NCBI GenBank assembly: GCA_900074885.1
Contig: FJUW01000032.1
Location: 431,001 to 495,000, forward strand
DNA length: 64,000 nt
Direction: 5' to 3'
Source: Rhynchosporium graminicola
Taxonomy: Eukaryota > Ascomycota > Leotiomycetes > Helotiales > Ploettnerulaceae
Positions 11,867 to 22,356 of the stretch are shown here, one piece after another (the stretch's first letter is position 1; every line of letters begins with the position of its first letter). The notes below the pieces were generated by a model. It was not told the origin of the DNA. It did no database searches and saw only the letters and a program-made list of their open reading frames with translations. The position numbers and the translations under genes were made by a program.

Positions 11867-13406
11867 GCCGTCTGCCACACTGGCAGCTTCCATGTCTAGA
11901 CTCCAACGACACCATTCCAACCATCACTACCATACACAGCTTTTCTTCATACCTGGACCTCATTATTCCCAACCAGTTTTTAGGCCACATTCTCACACCA
12001 AACACAAATTTTTCACGACTATAAATTTCTCCTTCTTGTACACCAAAATTTAAACCACACTTTCGATCAAGGGAAATACCGGGCGTTGAGCGATAATTTC
12101 ATAAATCATGTTTTCTCGGCTGCATTAATTGGCGTTAGGGTAGCTGGTTATAGAAAGGCGTCTTTGTTTGGTCGACACGGCTTCTTTATAACCTGTACGA
12201 TATTTCTTGGTAATGAGGCACGATAACTTACTCTGTGCCTGGAGCATTTCACTTTCCAAACCAAGATTTACAGACTTTTTCCCCGCAGACGTGAGAATGA
12301 ACTGCAGCATTTTATTTTGCTTGTTTCGTTGTGGACAAGGCTCAGGTATCTGCTTTTTTTGCTGCTAGGGACACGAATGTGGAGGAAATCTTTGGGTGCT
12401 TGGAGGATTTGACGATAGGAAAGATACGAAGAGTATGGTTGATGGCTAAGTGCGCCCTTACGAAATTGGCAGCACCTTTCTGCCGCGGAATTCATCAGAT
12501 TGATATACACCCCAGAATCAGCTTGATCCGTCCTCACACGACTGGATCGCTGATTTTCTCTCGGCTTTCGACACTTGATCATTTCATCCGCCACTCTAAG
12601 GTACGGGCACAGCTTCGTTCGTCCGTATCGGCTGGATCGCTTTCCCTAGTGTTCGCTCGTTAAGACAACAACCAGATACAGCTTGATCCGTCCTCAAATA
12701 CTGGATTGCTGTGTTCTCTTAATAGAGGAGTGGTATGGCAGGCGAAATGGCGATAATTTCTTTCTGCGTTTTCAAGTGACCTCAAGGCGTGGAGATCCTT
12801 GCATGTCCCAACTGTGCACAGATGGATGGGGAAAGGATTGAGGAGGAATCGCGGTTTGGCCTTACGGCATGCATTGTGAATTGACTTTCTCTTCTTCCCT
12901 CTTTCTTCTCGGCAAATTCTTTGACTTGGTTAGGAATTCTCGTGGATGGAAACGTGTGTAGTAGAGAGAGAATAATCGATGAATACTACAGCAATACCTG
13001 ATGTGCGTTGATTTGAGGTGACTGTTTGTATATGCAGTAGGCAGCATCGATACGTTGCACACATTACTTTCAGGTAATCTTGATGGAAGACTTAGTGTCT
13101 ATTAGCTAATGATATCATTCTAGCAGTATACTCCCACCCCTCTAGCTGTCTCCTCTAAGAAGGTTCATTGTAGCGACCTATACTCTTCAATGTACTCCTC
13201 AACTCAGCAAGAGCCGTCGAGGCGCTGGGATATTCAACGGCTTGAACCGCCGGTTTGTCTGTCTAATGAGACTCTATTTGGGGTTTCAACAAGTTCCTTC
13301 ACCCGTCTGCCACAATTATATGGTCTTCATCCACAATATTCTAATTATCGAAAGGCATGACCACTCATTTTAGCGAGTAACTCCTATCACAAGCAAGACC
13401 AAACGT
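11867..13406. other. Convergent intergenic region TAF1 / ZIP transporter
   Basis: About 1.5 kb between two gene ends. Apart from the three-copy repeat at 12519-12717, I see no coding signal: open frames at 12125-12663 and 12862-13062 lack domains, introns or start context. The length is large for a convergent spacer in this gene-dense part. Confidence 0.5.
12519..12717. repeat. Three spaced copies of a ~40-bp unit
   Basis: Units beginning CAGCTT lie at about 12519-12558, 12610-12648 and 12679-12717. Copies 1 and 3 share CAGCTTGATCCGTCCTCA exactly (12519-12536 and 12679-12696); copy 2 is more diverged but keeps CTGGATCGCT. In copy 1, GATCC and GGATC are inverted and could pair. No function is known to me. 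Confidence 0.65.
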
Positions 13407-15235
13407 CTAAGCCCATTTTCCAAGCACACTCATCAACACCATGCCCGCCACTAAACTCACACCTCCCACGACCGTCCTCCCCCGACTCGCCCTGCTCATA
13501 TCCCCTCCCATCCAATCATGCGCCAACATCTCCACCAAACCCACCCACAATAATATGCCCGCACTCAACGCATCCAACGTCCCAATAGCCACGATCGTCG
13601 CCGGATCGTTGCCATTGAAATGCTTCAAGACCCCGACACCGATAGCCATACCGATAGGTGTGATGAGCGTGAAGACGGTGGCCATGATGGATTTGGTCAG
13701 GAATGAGGTACTGGATTTCAAGGAGGCGATTCGAGTCCCGAGGGCGAGACCTTCGAACATTTGATGGAAGATTATTACGATGAAGAGGGTGGTGAACCAG
13801 GAGTTCGGAGTTACGTTGAGGGTTATCCCGATTACTGTGTTTGTGTTAGCTACAGGCAAGCACAGTAGGAATGGACCGAGGGGAAAGGATGAGAAGGGAA
13901 GGGCGGAGACGTACGGATAGAGTGGAATACAATTCCCGATTCCATGACAGCGACGCTGAAATGGCTGTCTCTGTGCCCATCACCACTGGAATGTGCATGG
14001 CCCAAAGCCCCGATCGATGTGTCTTGAGCAGCTGGTGCATGAGCGCCATCCGTACTACCCTTGGCAGAATTGGTCGAAACCTGCTCTGCATCCGATGATG
14101 GCACGATACCTGCATTTCGTCGTGCTACGAGACGAGACCCGATGTATTCGATTAGGAACGAGAGGAAGACTCCCGCCATGGCGATTGCGGTGGTTGTGCC
14201 TTCGTACTTGAGCTCGCCGAGACATTCGTTGGCAAATTGCATTTCGGCGTGGGTAAGGAGATGGACGAATGCGGTGGAAATGATGATACCGGTTCCGAAT
14301 TGCTTGAGGATCGTGAAGACGATGCTGTTCAGCGTGAGTGAACTGAATCGCTCGATCAACATTGGTGCGAAGACTGCGAAGCCACTTGTTACAAGGATGA
14401 CGAAGATGAGGCCGATGCGGAGTGGGATGTTGTAGTTTCGTTCTACACGGTCGCATGTAGCAGGGGCAGCGGAACCGCCGGTGCAGTGTCTACGTGCAAT
14501 TAGCTTGATATTTCATGATGAAAAGATATTGAAGCTTACTCGACAGTACCGTGGAAATGGCAGTTTCCTTTTCCCCCAGTTGCAGCTCCAGCTTCTCCCC
14601 CGTGCCCAGTGTCCTCATGGCCAGCTCCCTCGGTGTGATTTGCGCCTTCGAGTGCGATGGGAACTTCACTGCCATCTGGTGCCATACAGAAACTATAGAG
14701 AGTGAATAAGAGTCCTTCCCTGATTTCGGGAGTAAATGAAGCTTCCGTTAACCTACATGTCGCTGCCGTGGCCGTGGCAACCATTATACGCTTCTGGAAG
14801 AGGCGTGATCTTAGGTGCCTCAAGGACTTCATATTCGGTTCCACTTGCTTGACAGAACCTGGAAGTGTTAATATTTCAGATCAATGTCAGTCATAGTTGT
14901 CTGTCTTACTGTGATCCTCCATCGTGAGTATGGCATGCTGTTACTGAAGCTGGAATAGGAGCAGGGGTCGAACTGGCAGCAGTAGTCGCAGGTGCCGTAA
15001 TCTTTGGCGGAGCTGTTGCTTGAGCCACTGATCCAGTTCGAGTAAAGGGAACTTCTGATCCATTAGGAAGATAGCAGTATCTGGAAAACTGTTAGCAAGC
15101 TCTTTCTACGCCGGACAATTCACAAAGAGCATACTCTGTACCACCATGCTTATGACATCCTGACAGTGTGTAAGTGGTTTGTGCAACCGCACAGGTAGCT
15201 AATCCAGCAAGCACCAAGAAACTTCGTAAAGTCAT
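13407..15235 (-). CDS. zrfC: ZIP-family zinc transporter with four Cys/His extracellular cassettes (ZrfC-like)
   Basis: Six exons: 15235-15135, 15080-14910, 14858-14757, 14692-14540, 14489-13915 and 13834-13407, total 509 aa. A signal peptide (residues 1-19, MTLRSFLVLAGLATCAVAQ) is followed by an extracellular domain with four related cassettes: CHKHGGTEYC (27-36), CHTHDGGSQFC (83-93), CHGHGSDIFC (118-127) and CHFHGTVEHC (169-178). Each is interrupted by a phase-2 intron just before the final aromatic/His-Cys pair. The ZIP core follows: LRIGLIFVILV, FGTGIIISTAFVHLLTHAE, a His-rich loop (GHAHSSGDGHRDSHF), ESGIVFHSILIG and FHQMFEGLALG, whose His and Glu residues are the ZIP metal-site residues. 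The last acceptor was chosen to restore HSILIGITL. Aspergillus fumigatus ZrfC is known for an extended N-terminus with four zinc-binding motifs. It is divergent from a Zps1/Pra1-type gene, so high-affinity zinc uptake, probably at alkaline pH, is the likely role. Confidence 0.92.
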
Positions 15236-16277
15236 GATCGTAAACTTCGTAAGTGATGAGTGAATGAAAGAGCAACTTTCGAGTTGTGCGAAGGAGGACG
15301 ACGTAGATGCTTTCCACTCATCAGCATCCAACGCTACCTTATATTCCAAGTAGTTCAACCCACACCTGCACGAATTCTCCCTCCGCAAAAGGAACCAGAC
15401 CTGATCCCGAACTCATCCCATCATTGGCCCTCGGTAATAGTAAATGCTGACTTTTTCTTTCGCCTGGCTAGAGTAGACTGGGCAGCAGAGGCCAAGCTCA
15501 GTGAGCGGACTTATTCACCGCTGAGCCCCCACAACCTTGACATCCAAAAAGTCAGCAGAAAGTCAGAAAATCTTCGCGATGATTGGTTGCCAAGCGCTTC
15601 TTCGGTTGTTCCTTCGGTTAGTGGTGATCAAGAAGTGACGGTTTATCCACTAAACGCCAAGCGCCCAGACATTCCGGATTGCTTGAGTAGCCATCAAGGT
15701 GACTTCGAGATGACACACATATCAGATTGCAGCCGAGACAGCCTGACAAAAGGATGGTGAACGTGCTGGATCGGAATGTTTAAAGCTGTGAGCGGAGACA
15801 CATCCCACCTACGATATATTCTAGCTCGTGCTTGGCCACGGAGGTTTGACCAATATCTGGAAGGGTTTTCGAAGTTAATTCGCTTCCAAGACTTTGTACA
15901 ACCTATAGAGTTGCTATAGAACGAACAACCGCGGTTATCCTGTACCGAGAGCCTGATTCTGGGATGAGAGAAGGCCATCAAGGTTTTTACGGCGTTGGTA
16001 GCTCGGTGAAATTTTTGTCTTTTGTTGACTTGGCTCCGTCTTCTTGGTCGATAGTTGAACTATTATCACGGCCATACCGAAATGCAGGCTAGTTTGGATG
16101 ATCGTTCATAGTGCCGCACCTGTACAGCTCTTCCTAGGCTCAACTGTATGACGATGTATATAAGTACCATTGCTCCCATAGTGTTGAGATAGTCTCCTTG
16201 CAGCAGTCCATTCATCTTCATCCGAATTCACACAATAAGACTCTCCCCCTCTCATCCTCCTCAATTTATCTCTCACC
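15236..16277. promoter_or_regulatory. Shared divergent promoter with TCAAGGT motifs
   Basis: This 1.04-kb region lies between the start codons of the zinc transporter (-) and the secreted zinc-binding protein (+). It has TATA-like boxes about 100 bp from each ATG: TATATAAG at 16157-16164 for the plus gene, and CTTATA at 15338-15343 (TATAAG on the minus strand) for the transporter. TCAAGGT occurs at 15694-15700 and 15978-15984, both inside an identical GCCATCAAGGT (15690-15700, 15974-15984), and in reverse at 15534-15540 (ACCTTGA). A further ACCTT at 15336-15340 overlaps the transporter TATA. The yeast Zap1 site is ACCTTNAAGGT, so these could be half-site-like targets of a Zap1/ZafA-type zinc regulator; this is an inference. 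Confidence 0.55.
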
Positions 16278-17302
16278 ATGTTGTTCTCTTCCGCCCTTCT
16301 CCTCGGTGGTCTCTCATTGACAACTGCCATTCCTACATTTTCTTCCGAGCAAGATGTTGAGAAGCGAGACGGTGCAGCCTGGACTTGGAACGAAGGAGCT
16401 GTGACTGACTACACTATCCACGTCTCTTGCAATGCCACTGAGCGAGCCCAGCTTCAGCGTGCTTTCAACGAGAGTCTTACTCTGGCTCAGCATGCGAAGG
16501 ATCACATCCTGCGATGGGGTAACTCCTCCGAGACTTACGTCAAGTATTTTGGTAACTCAAGCACCACTGCTGAGCCAGCTGGATGGTTCGATAAGCTCAT
16601 CAATGGAGACAAGACAGGCGTCTTGTTCCGATGTGATGACATTGATAATAAGTGCTACCAAGATGGTAAGCCCACCTCTCGTGTATCCTGAGGGATGTTT
16701 GAGCTGACTTTATACAGGATGGGCTGGACACTGGAGAGAAGAGAAGGCACCTGATCAGACTGTTATCTGCCCATTATCTTTCGAGGCAAGATGGCCATTA
16801 GAGGCCATGTGCGGACACGGTTACACCGTAGCTGAGAAGAAGGACTCTCTGTACTTCGGAGCCGACCTCTTGCACCGCCTGTACCACACCCACAAGGTTG
16901 CCGAAGGTGTCGTTGATCACTACGCCGACAGTAAGTTCATCAATAGCATTTGCTCGAACCCATACTGACCATCTTCTAGCCCAAGAAGATATAATTGCTC
17001 TTGCCAAGGAGCACCCTGAGCAGGCCGTGCGCAACAGTGCCACTCTTCGTCACTTTGCCGTCGAGGTATACGCATATGATATCGCTGTACCAGGAATTGG
17101 ATGTCCAGGGAGCCTACCACCCGCTTCAGGAACTCCTACTACCCCCGAAGCACCCCACGGAGCCCCTGCCGCAACTCCATCTGCCCCTGCATCATCAGAT
17201 GCTCCACCACCAAGCACGACAGCACCTGAGCCAGTCAGCACTACGAGCAGTGCTGCGGCTGAATGCCACACCCACGCCGATGGAGTTGTCCACTGCGCAT
17301 GA
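16278..17302 (+). CDS. pra1: Secreted zinc-binding protein, Zps1/Pra1/Aspf2 family (zincophore-like)
   Basis: Three exons, 16278-16665, 16718-16930 and 16980-17302, give 307 aa. The start has a CACC context and a signal peptide MLFSSALLLGGLSLTTAIP, followed by a KR site near residue 30 that may be a Kex2 cleavage point. The family core resembles deuterolysin-like metalloproteases: HRLYHTH (182-188) with His197, an HRxxH variant of HExxH, plus conserved cysteines (147, 161). Several N-glycosylation sequons are present (NAT, NES, NSS). A Pro/Ser/Thr/Ala-rich linker leads to the C-terminal CHTHADGVVHCA (296-307), the zinc-binding tail expected for Pra1. In Candida albicans Pra1 binds zinc outside the cell and returns it to Zrt1 encoded next door; the same layout is seen here. 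Catalytic activity is doubtful because the Glu of HExxH is Arg. Confidence 0.9.
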
Positions 17303-17456
17303 TGGAACCCGATATATGGTTGGAATGGCTCGCAATGATAGGTAAACATAGATGATTCACGACCCACATACATAGGCATAACTTTAATTTCCAAAGCAGC
17401 GCAAGATATAGATATTCTTCGCGGAGAAAAAAAAACAAAACAAAACAAAAACATAA

Positions 17457-18213
17457 TCAAACTATTTTATCCGAGATCGTCTGTGCAAATGGCACAGTGT
17501 CCTTGAACGACTGTCGCTCGTTCAAACCATCAATATACTTGCCCAAATCCGGATATGTCGTCCTCCATGGATACTCGCTGAATCTGACATCAACATACCC
17601 GCAAATACTCCCAACTGCAACATCAGCCAGCCCAAACTTCTCACTGACAACAAACTCTTTCTTGCCAACCCAGTTAGCAAGTGCTTTGAACCCACCATCA
17701 ACCTTCCTCATCTGTCTCGCCTTCCACTCCCCACTCTGCCCTTTTTCTCTCTGCTTCTCAAAGAACAGAAGTACTAAAGCATCACACATGCCATCAACCA
17801 TAACCTCGACTTTCTTGGCGAATAATCGCTCGTCGATATCTGAAGAGAGCATGGGCGTAGTGTTGGGAAATTTCGCCTCGATGTATTCTAGAATGTAGCG
17901 AGATTCATAGACGGATGATCCATCTTCGAGGATCAGCACGGGTAGTTTCTCGAGCGGATTGTGAAGTTTGGTTTGTGTGGTAGAGTCCCACTAGGTAACG
18001 TTGAAATTAGCAACGGCCACCGTGATGATGTTCGAAGCGGAGAAAGAGACATGTTTCAAGCTTGTCCTCGATCTGCCAGGAAAGGAAGTTCTAGGCCTCC
18101 TCATGACTTACTGGTACCTCGGTTATGAGCTCGAAAGGGATGTTCTTCTCAGCGAGCACGATACGGACTTTTCGCGCGTAAGGGGAAGGGGTTGCCGAGA
18201 TGAGTTTAAGCAT
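17457..18213 (-). CDS. Glutathione S-transferase
   Basis: Two exons, 18213-18112 and 17990-17457, joined by a 121-nt GT-AG intron in phase 0, give 211 aa. The N-terminal thioredoxin-like domain reads MLKLISATPSPYARKVRIVLAEKNIPFELI, with SPYARKV at the usual glutathione-activating site, the cis-Pro motif NPLEKLPVLILEDG and VYESRYILEYIE, where the ES pair binds the glutathione gamma-glutamate. The C-terminal helical domain includes KFGLADVAVGSICGYVDVRF, the N-capping-box region. This layout is close to bacterial YibF-type and similar fungal GSTs. It conjugates or reduces substrates with glutathione in the cytosol; the substrate is unknown. It ends 155 bp from the end of the zincophore-like gene, transcribed towards it. 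Confidence 0.88.
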
Positions 18214-19154
18214 TTTGATTCCGAGGAGTTATTTCAGTATAGCTGGATATTAGATAGAGATGGAGAAGATTCTATTAGAGAGTCCTGGTATCATGAGGTT
18301 GAAGTGATATATGACGACAGAGGGCTAGTTCCGAAACTAAGATGGCTAACTTCGGCATTGCACACGTGCGTTCGTGGACGAGCGGAAGAAAGCAATTCGC
18401 TGCTCGCTTGGGAAATCAATGTAAACAATCTGACAAGACCATTCTGAGAATCCCCAGAACACTGTGAATTGCGGATCATAGGCTAATTTTAACATCTTGA
18501 ACCAACATTTGAATTAGCTACCTAGGTAGATAGTCTTACTAACAACCAAGCGAAGGTTCTGATGGACGCTGCAGATTGGTTCTCCAATACATGGCAGTGT
18601 AGGACCAAAGGGTAAGCATTGTAATCTGATGCGACGACAAACTCTCCCAGGTTATTGTACTATCTGCGCAGAAGGATGTAAAATATAATCCTGAAAACAT
18701 CTAGAGGCTAGTGGTGTTGATCGCTCTAGGATGCTGGGTAATGATGTACGTTCTACAATAATCTCATTCAAAGGCGCATCGATCTGTATTGCAATCGCGA
18801 ATCCCACGTGCGATCTCATACATAGCTGCAAATTTCGGGCATTGTTGCGGTTTTTGGATGTCGAAATGAAAAGGGAAACATCTCGCCAAGTCATGATGTT
18901 CAAATAAGCCTCGGTTGATTGACTCGGGAGTGCCAAGGGATGTATGCGCTAAAGAAATGTCAGGGGAATTCCGGATATCCACGTTTGGACCCCTCGAGTT
19001 CGAAGCGTTCAAACTTCCTGTAAGGGACATTCGGCCTGCCAGTTCTCCTCCACGCTCCTTACTGTATCTTCACGTCCTGCATCATCTGCCAGTCGCCCAG
19101 CTATTCTTGGCATTTCCTGCTGTGCTATCGAACGAACGACTCCATGACCCCACG
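18214..19154. other. Divergent intergenic region GST / GUP1
   Basis: About 940 bp between two divergent starts. The open frames here (18652-19030 minus and the upstream extension of the GUP1 frame from 18915) have no domain and no exon support. A GACCCCACG leader precedes the GUP1 ATG. No repeats seen. Confidence 0.5.
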
Positions 19155-21324
19155 ATGAGTCTCTTCTCTTACATCAGGAACATTTATGATCTGGACACAA
19201 TCGATACACGATTCACGAGCTCTTCCGCCGCTCCCTACAAGACTGTTATCGATGCACGATCAGATCCAGCCTCGAATATAAAGCGAGATCATTCCGTACC
19301 GGGTGTAGGAGTGAAAACAGATCGCAGTGGCAGGCCGATTGCCCAACCATCGAAATGGAACACCCCCGAGTTCTACTTCTACTATTTTGTATTTATAACA
19401 GTTGTACCATATATGTTCTACGTGGCCTTTGATGTGTCTCGGCGTACCTACAATTAAGCCTCTTCCAAGAGATTATGTCTGACTTGTCACAGCCTCGCAT
19501 CCTAATTACCACAAGTTCGAACGGTATCTGAATAAAGGCTGGATCCCTGGGCGGAAGATCGTACGTCGGAGGTCTACAGATACGATAGATTAGTGCTGAT
19601 TTGAGCCAGGATATTTCCGACGCTCAATACCACTCGTTCCGCGAAAATATACCATATCTCGCCATCCTTCTGGCATGTCATCCCGTTCTTCGTAAGATAT
19701 ACAATGCCATACGACCTGTCGCAGTCCGAAGCGGCTCTCCTAAATCCAATGGATCTTCGTCGTTTATGTCAGTGGCAGATGGAGAGGCTCGCAAGGAGCA
19801 GAGGGCGTCTTTCGATTTCGGATTTGCAATTATCTTCCTGGCTGCTATACATGGATTTTCCGGCTTGAAAGTCATGACCATTCTGTACCTCAATTACTAC
19901 TTAGCAAAGAATCTGCCTCGCCAGTATATCCCAGCTGCCTCCTGGATCTTCAATATTGGCATACTCTTCGCAAATGAACTATCGGATGGATACAAGTTTG
20001 CAAGAATGGCAGCATATCTCTCGCCTCTCGACGCTACGGGGCAGGGAAACTCTCTCAACAACTGGGGAAAATGGCTCGATTCTTACGGCGGGATCATACC
20101 AAGATGGGAGATCCTCTTCAACTTGACAGTCTTGCGATTGATCAGCTTCAACCTAGACTACTACTGGAGTCTAGACAGAAGGAGCGGGAGTACAATTGAG
20201 GTTCGTAGCCCAGGTCCCTATATGATATACATAACTAATGCTCATAAGAAGAAGCAACTCGACCCTGCCAATCTCCCCGAGCGAGATCGTATTCGCACTC
20301 CCGCCAACACCCAGGATTTCTCTTTCCAAAACTACGTCGCCTACGCCGTATACGCGCCTCTCTACCTCACCGGGCCAATCATAACTTATAACGATTTCAT
20401 CTCGCAACTCAAATATCCACCAGCCAGTATCGAGACCTCACGAACCATCAAATATGGTATCCGTTTCCTGCTCTGCTTGCTAGCTATGGAGGTCCTCCTA
20501 CATTACGACTATTGCGTCGCGATATCGAAAGGAAATCCCGTTTGGTCAGACTACACACCCGCGCAGCTCTCTCTGCTTTCCTACTTCAACCTGCATGTCC
20601 TATGGCTGAAACTCCTCCTTCCATGGCGATTCTTCCGTCTCTGGTCTTTAATAGATGGCATTGACCCACCCGAAAACATGCTTCGCTGCCTCTCCGACAA
20701 CCCCTCCACTGTGGCTTTCTGGCGCGGCTGGCACCGATCTTACAACCGCTGGATAGTGCGCTACATCTATGTACCGATGGGCGGTGTATCCTCCAAAACT
20801 TGGAAAGATACCGTCATGTCCGTGGTAAACTACATCGTCGTCTTCACATTCGTCGCCCTTTGGCACGATATCAGCCTCAATCTCCTGGTGTGGGGATGGC
20901 TGGTGGTGTTTTTCATGTTGCCGGAAGTTATTGCAGGGATGTTATTCCCTAGGAAGAGATGGGAGAATAATTTGACGGCGTATAGAGTTATTTGTGGTTT
21001 TGGTGTGGTGGGGAATCTGTTGATGATGATGATGGCAAATCTGGTGGGCTTTGCGGTGGGTGTGGAGGGGTTGAAGAGTATCATTTATGGCATTTTTAAG
21101 GATTACTCTGGTATGTTTTCTGTCTACCTTGCGCTTTCTCCTCTCTGCTCTTCCACCAGAACTTCCTGTCCTGTTTGAGCATGTAAATTGGATGACTACT
21201 TTGCTAATAGATTACAGGCCTCGCATTCCTCATCTTCGCCTCGTCAGTCCTCTTCGTAGGCATACAAGTCATGTTCGAAGTCCGAGAGAGCGAGATGCGA
21301 AAAGGCATTTTCTTGAAGTGCTAA
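19155..21324 (+). CDS. gup1: GUP1-type MBOAT membrane protein
   Basis: Four exons: 19155-19443, 19493-19560, 19610-21110 and 21218-21324, total 654 aa. Splicing creates VSRPSHPNYHKFERYLNKGWIPGRKIDISDAQY, the standard GUP1 sequence, and a C-terminus ending GIFLKC. The MBOAT domain shows many membrane segments, WRGWHRSYNRWIVRYIYVPMGG and the conserved histidine in FVALWHDISLNLLVWGWL. GUP1 is an ER membrane acyltransferase that remodels GPI anchors (sn-2 C26 addition) and was first described as a glycerol-uptake factor. The last intron (107 nt) has a clear TGCTAAT branch site. The start was chosen at 19155 because MSLFSYIRNIYDLDTIDTRF matches the usual N-terminus; the in-frame extension upstream has no family similarity that I can see. 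Two MBOAT genes occur in this window, but they belong to different subfamilies. Confidence 0.92.
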
Positions 21325-21997
21325 CGCACAGAAATGTACTGTAAAACTATAAAGAAAGATGAAAACAAATATCATAAAGCTGTTGATCAGAAGTATTCGA
21401 TATTTCCTTTCTGTCATGTTGTCATTTGAGATGTCATGCGATTCTGCTACGGGCAGTCGGTTAGCGCCGCTTCGTTATCGTTCTCGAGCGTATTATGACC
21501 TTAAACGGGTTTGAGTACTATCGTGGTTCATTTGATTTGTACGAGCAATGCTCTTACTTTTTTATATTTTCCAGTGTTTTTGGTGCCCATCTATTTGAGC
21601 TATTTGATGGCTTTCATCGCAGAAACATGACAAGTCCTTCCACATCAATCGCAAATCAGAACCAATGACAACCGCCAGCAAGTGCAAGCGCTAGTGAATG
21701 AAGCAGAGAGTTCGTTAGAAACAAGAACAATTTTCAAGACGCATGCACATTACATCAACTCTTTGAATCATAACTCCAAGTGAAACTCCAAATTAACATA
21801 TTCTGAGAGAGGCTGTCTGAAAAGGGAACCACAATGGTGAAGCAAAAGAGAAATAATGTAGGCTTCATTCCCATGACTGCTATGAAACCATGGCGTAAGT
21901 TTCCCGGCGCAACTCTCTGGTGGCGGGCCCAAATGCAGATCCAGAAATTGAGGAAACTGAGCTTGCGAAGCATCAAAGCCCTGTCATTAGCATTGGA
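21325..21997. other. Convergent intergenic region after GUP1
   Basis: No coding signal is seen. Short minus-strand frames near 21755-21976 lack start context and domains. It contains the 3' flank of GUP1 and of the zinc-finger locus on the other strand. Confidence 0.5.
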
Positions 21998-22336
21998 CTA
22001 GCTTCTTCGGTCTCTTTTACTGCTGGGTGATTGGAAGCTATCCCATGACAAATATTCCTTGAAATACGGTCTGAATATCTCCGCAAGTTCTGTTAGGTGG
22101 AGGGCACGTTCTTCAATGGAACGAAGCCCCAGATGATGGATGAAAGTGTCTTGTGAGTCGGTGTGGTGCCAAACTTGTATCTGGCAGATTGGACACGTTG
22201 CTTGGCCAAAGTAAAAAGACAGGGCGAGAGGATATGATACCTCACGTCTATCAACGACGACAGACCTAATAGCCTCATTTCCTCTAGCTCGATCGACGAG
22301 TTCATGGGTTTGCAGATGGCCCAGCAAGGGGTAGTA
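21998..22336 (-). pseudogene. Out-of-frame C-terminal part of the zinc-finger gene
   Basis: The minus-strand frame reading LLGHLQTHELVDRARGNEAIR... then CPICQIQVW, TDSQDTFIHH, RSIEERALHL and TELAEIFRPYFKEYLSW looks like the continuation of the C2H2 protein encoded just upstream. The LLGHLQTH part would complete the finger started by RCENQDSC. It is in a different frame, and a TGA (22337-22339) precedes it with no AG acceptor between that stop and the LLGHLQTH codons. Either the gene carries a frameshift, or a weak intron (donor near GTTGAG, acceptor GCTAGAG) skips the LLGHL finger. Confidence 0.5.
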
Positions 22337-22356
22337 TCAGCTCCAGAGCTGAATTC

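Noticed and set aside
18001..18447. 148-aa plus-strand ORF over the GST start
   Set aside because: It is antisense to exon 1 and intron 1 of the GST gene, whose conserved protein sequence explains the region.
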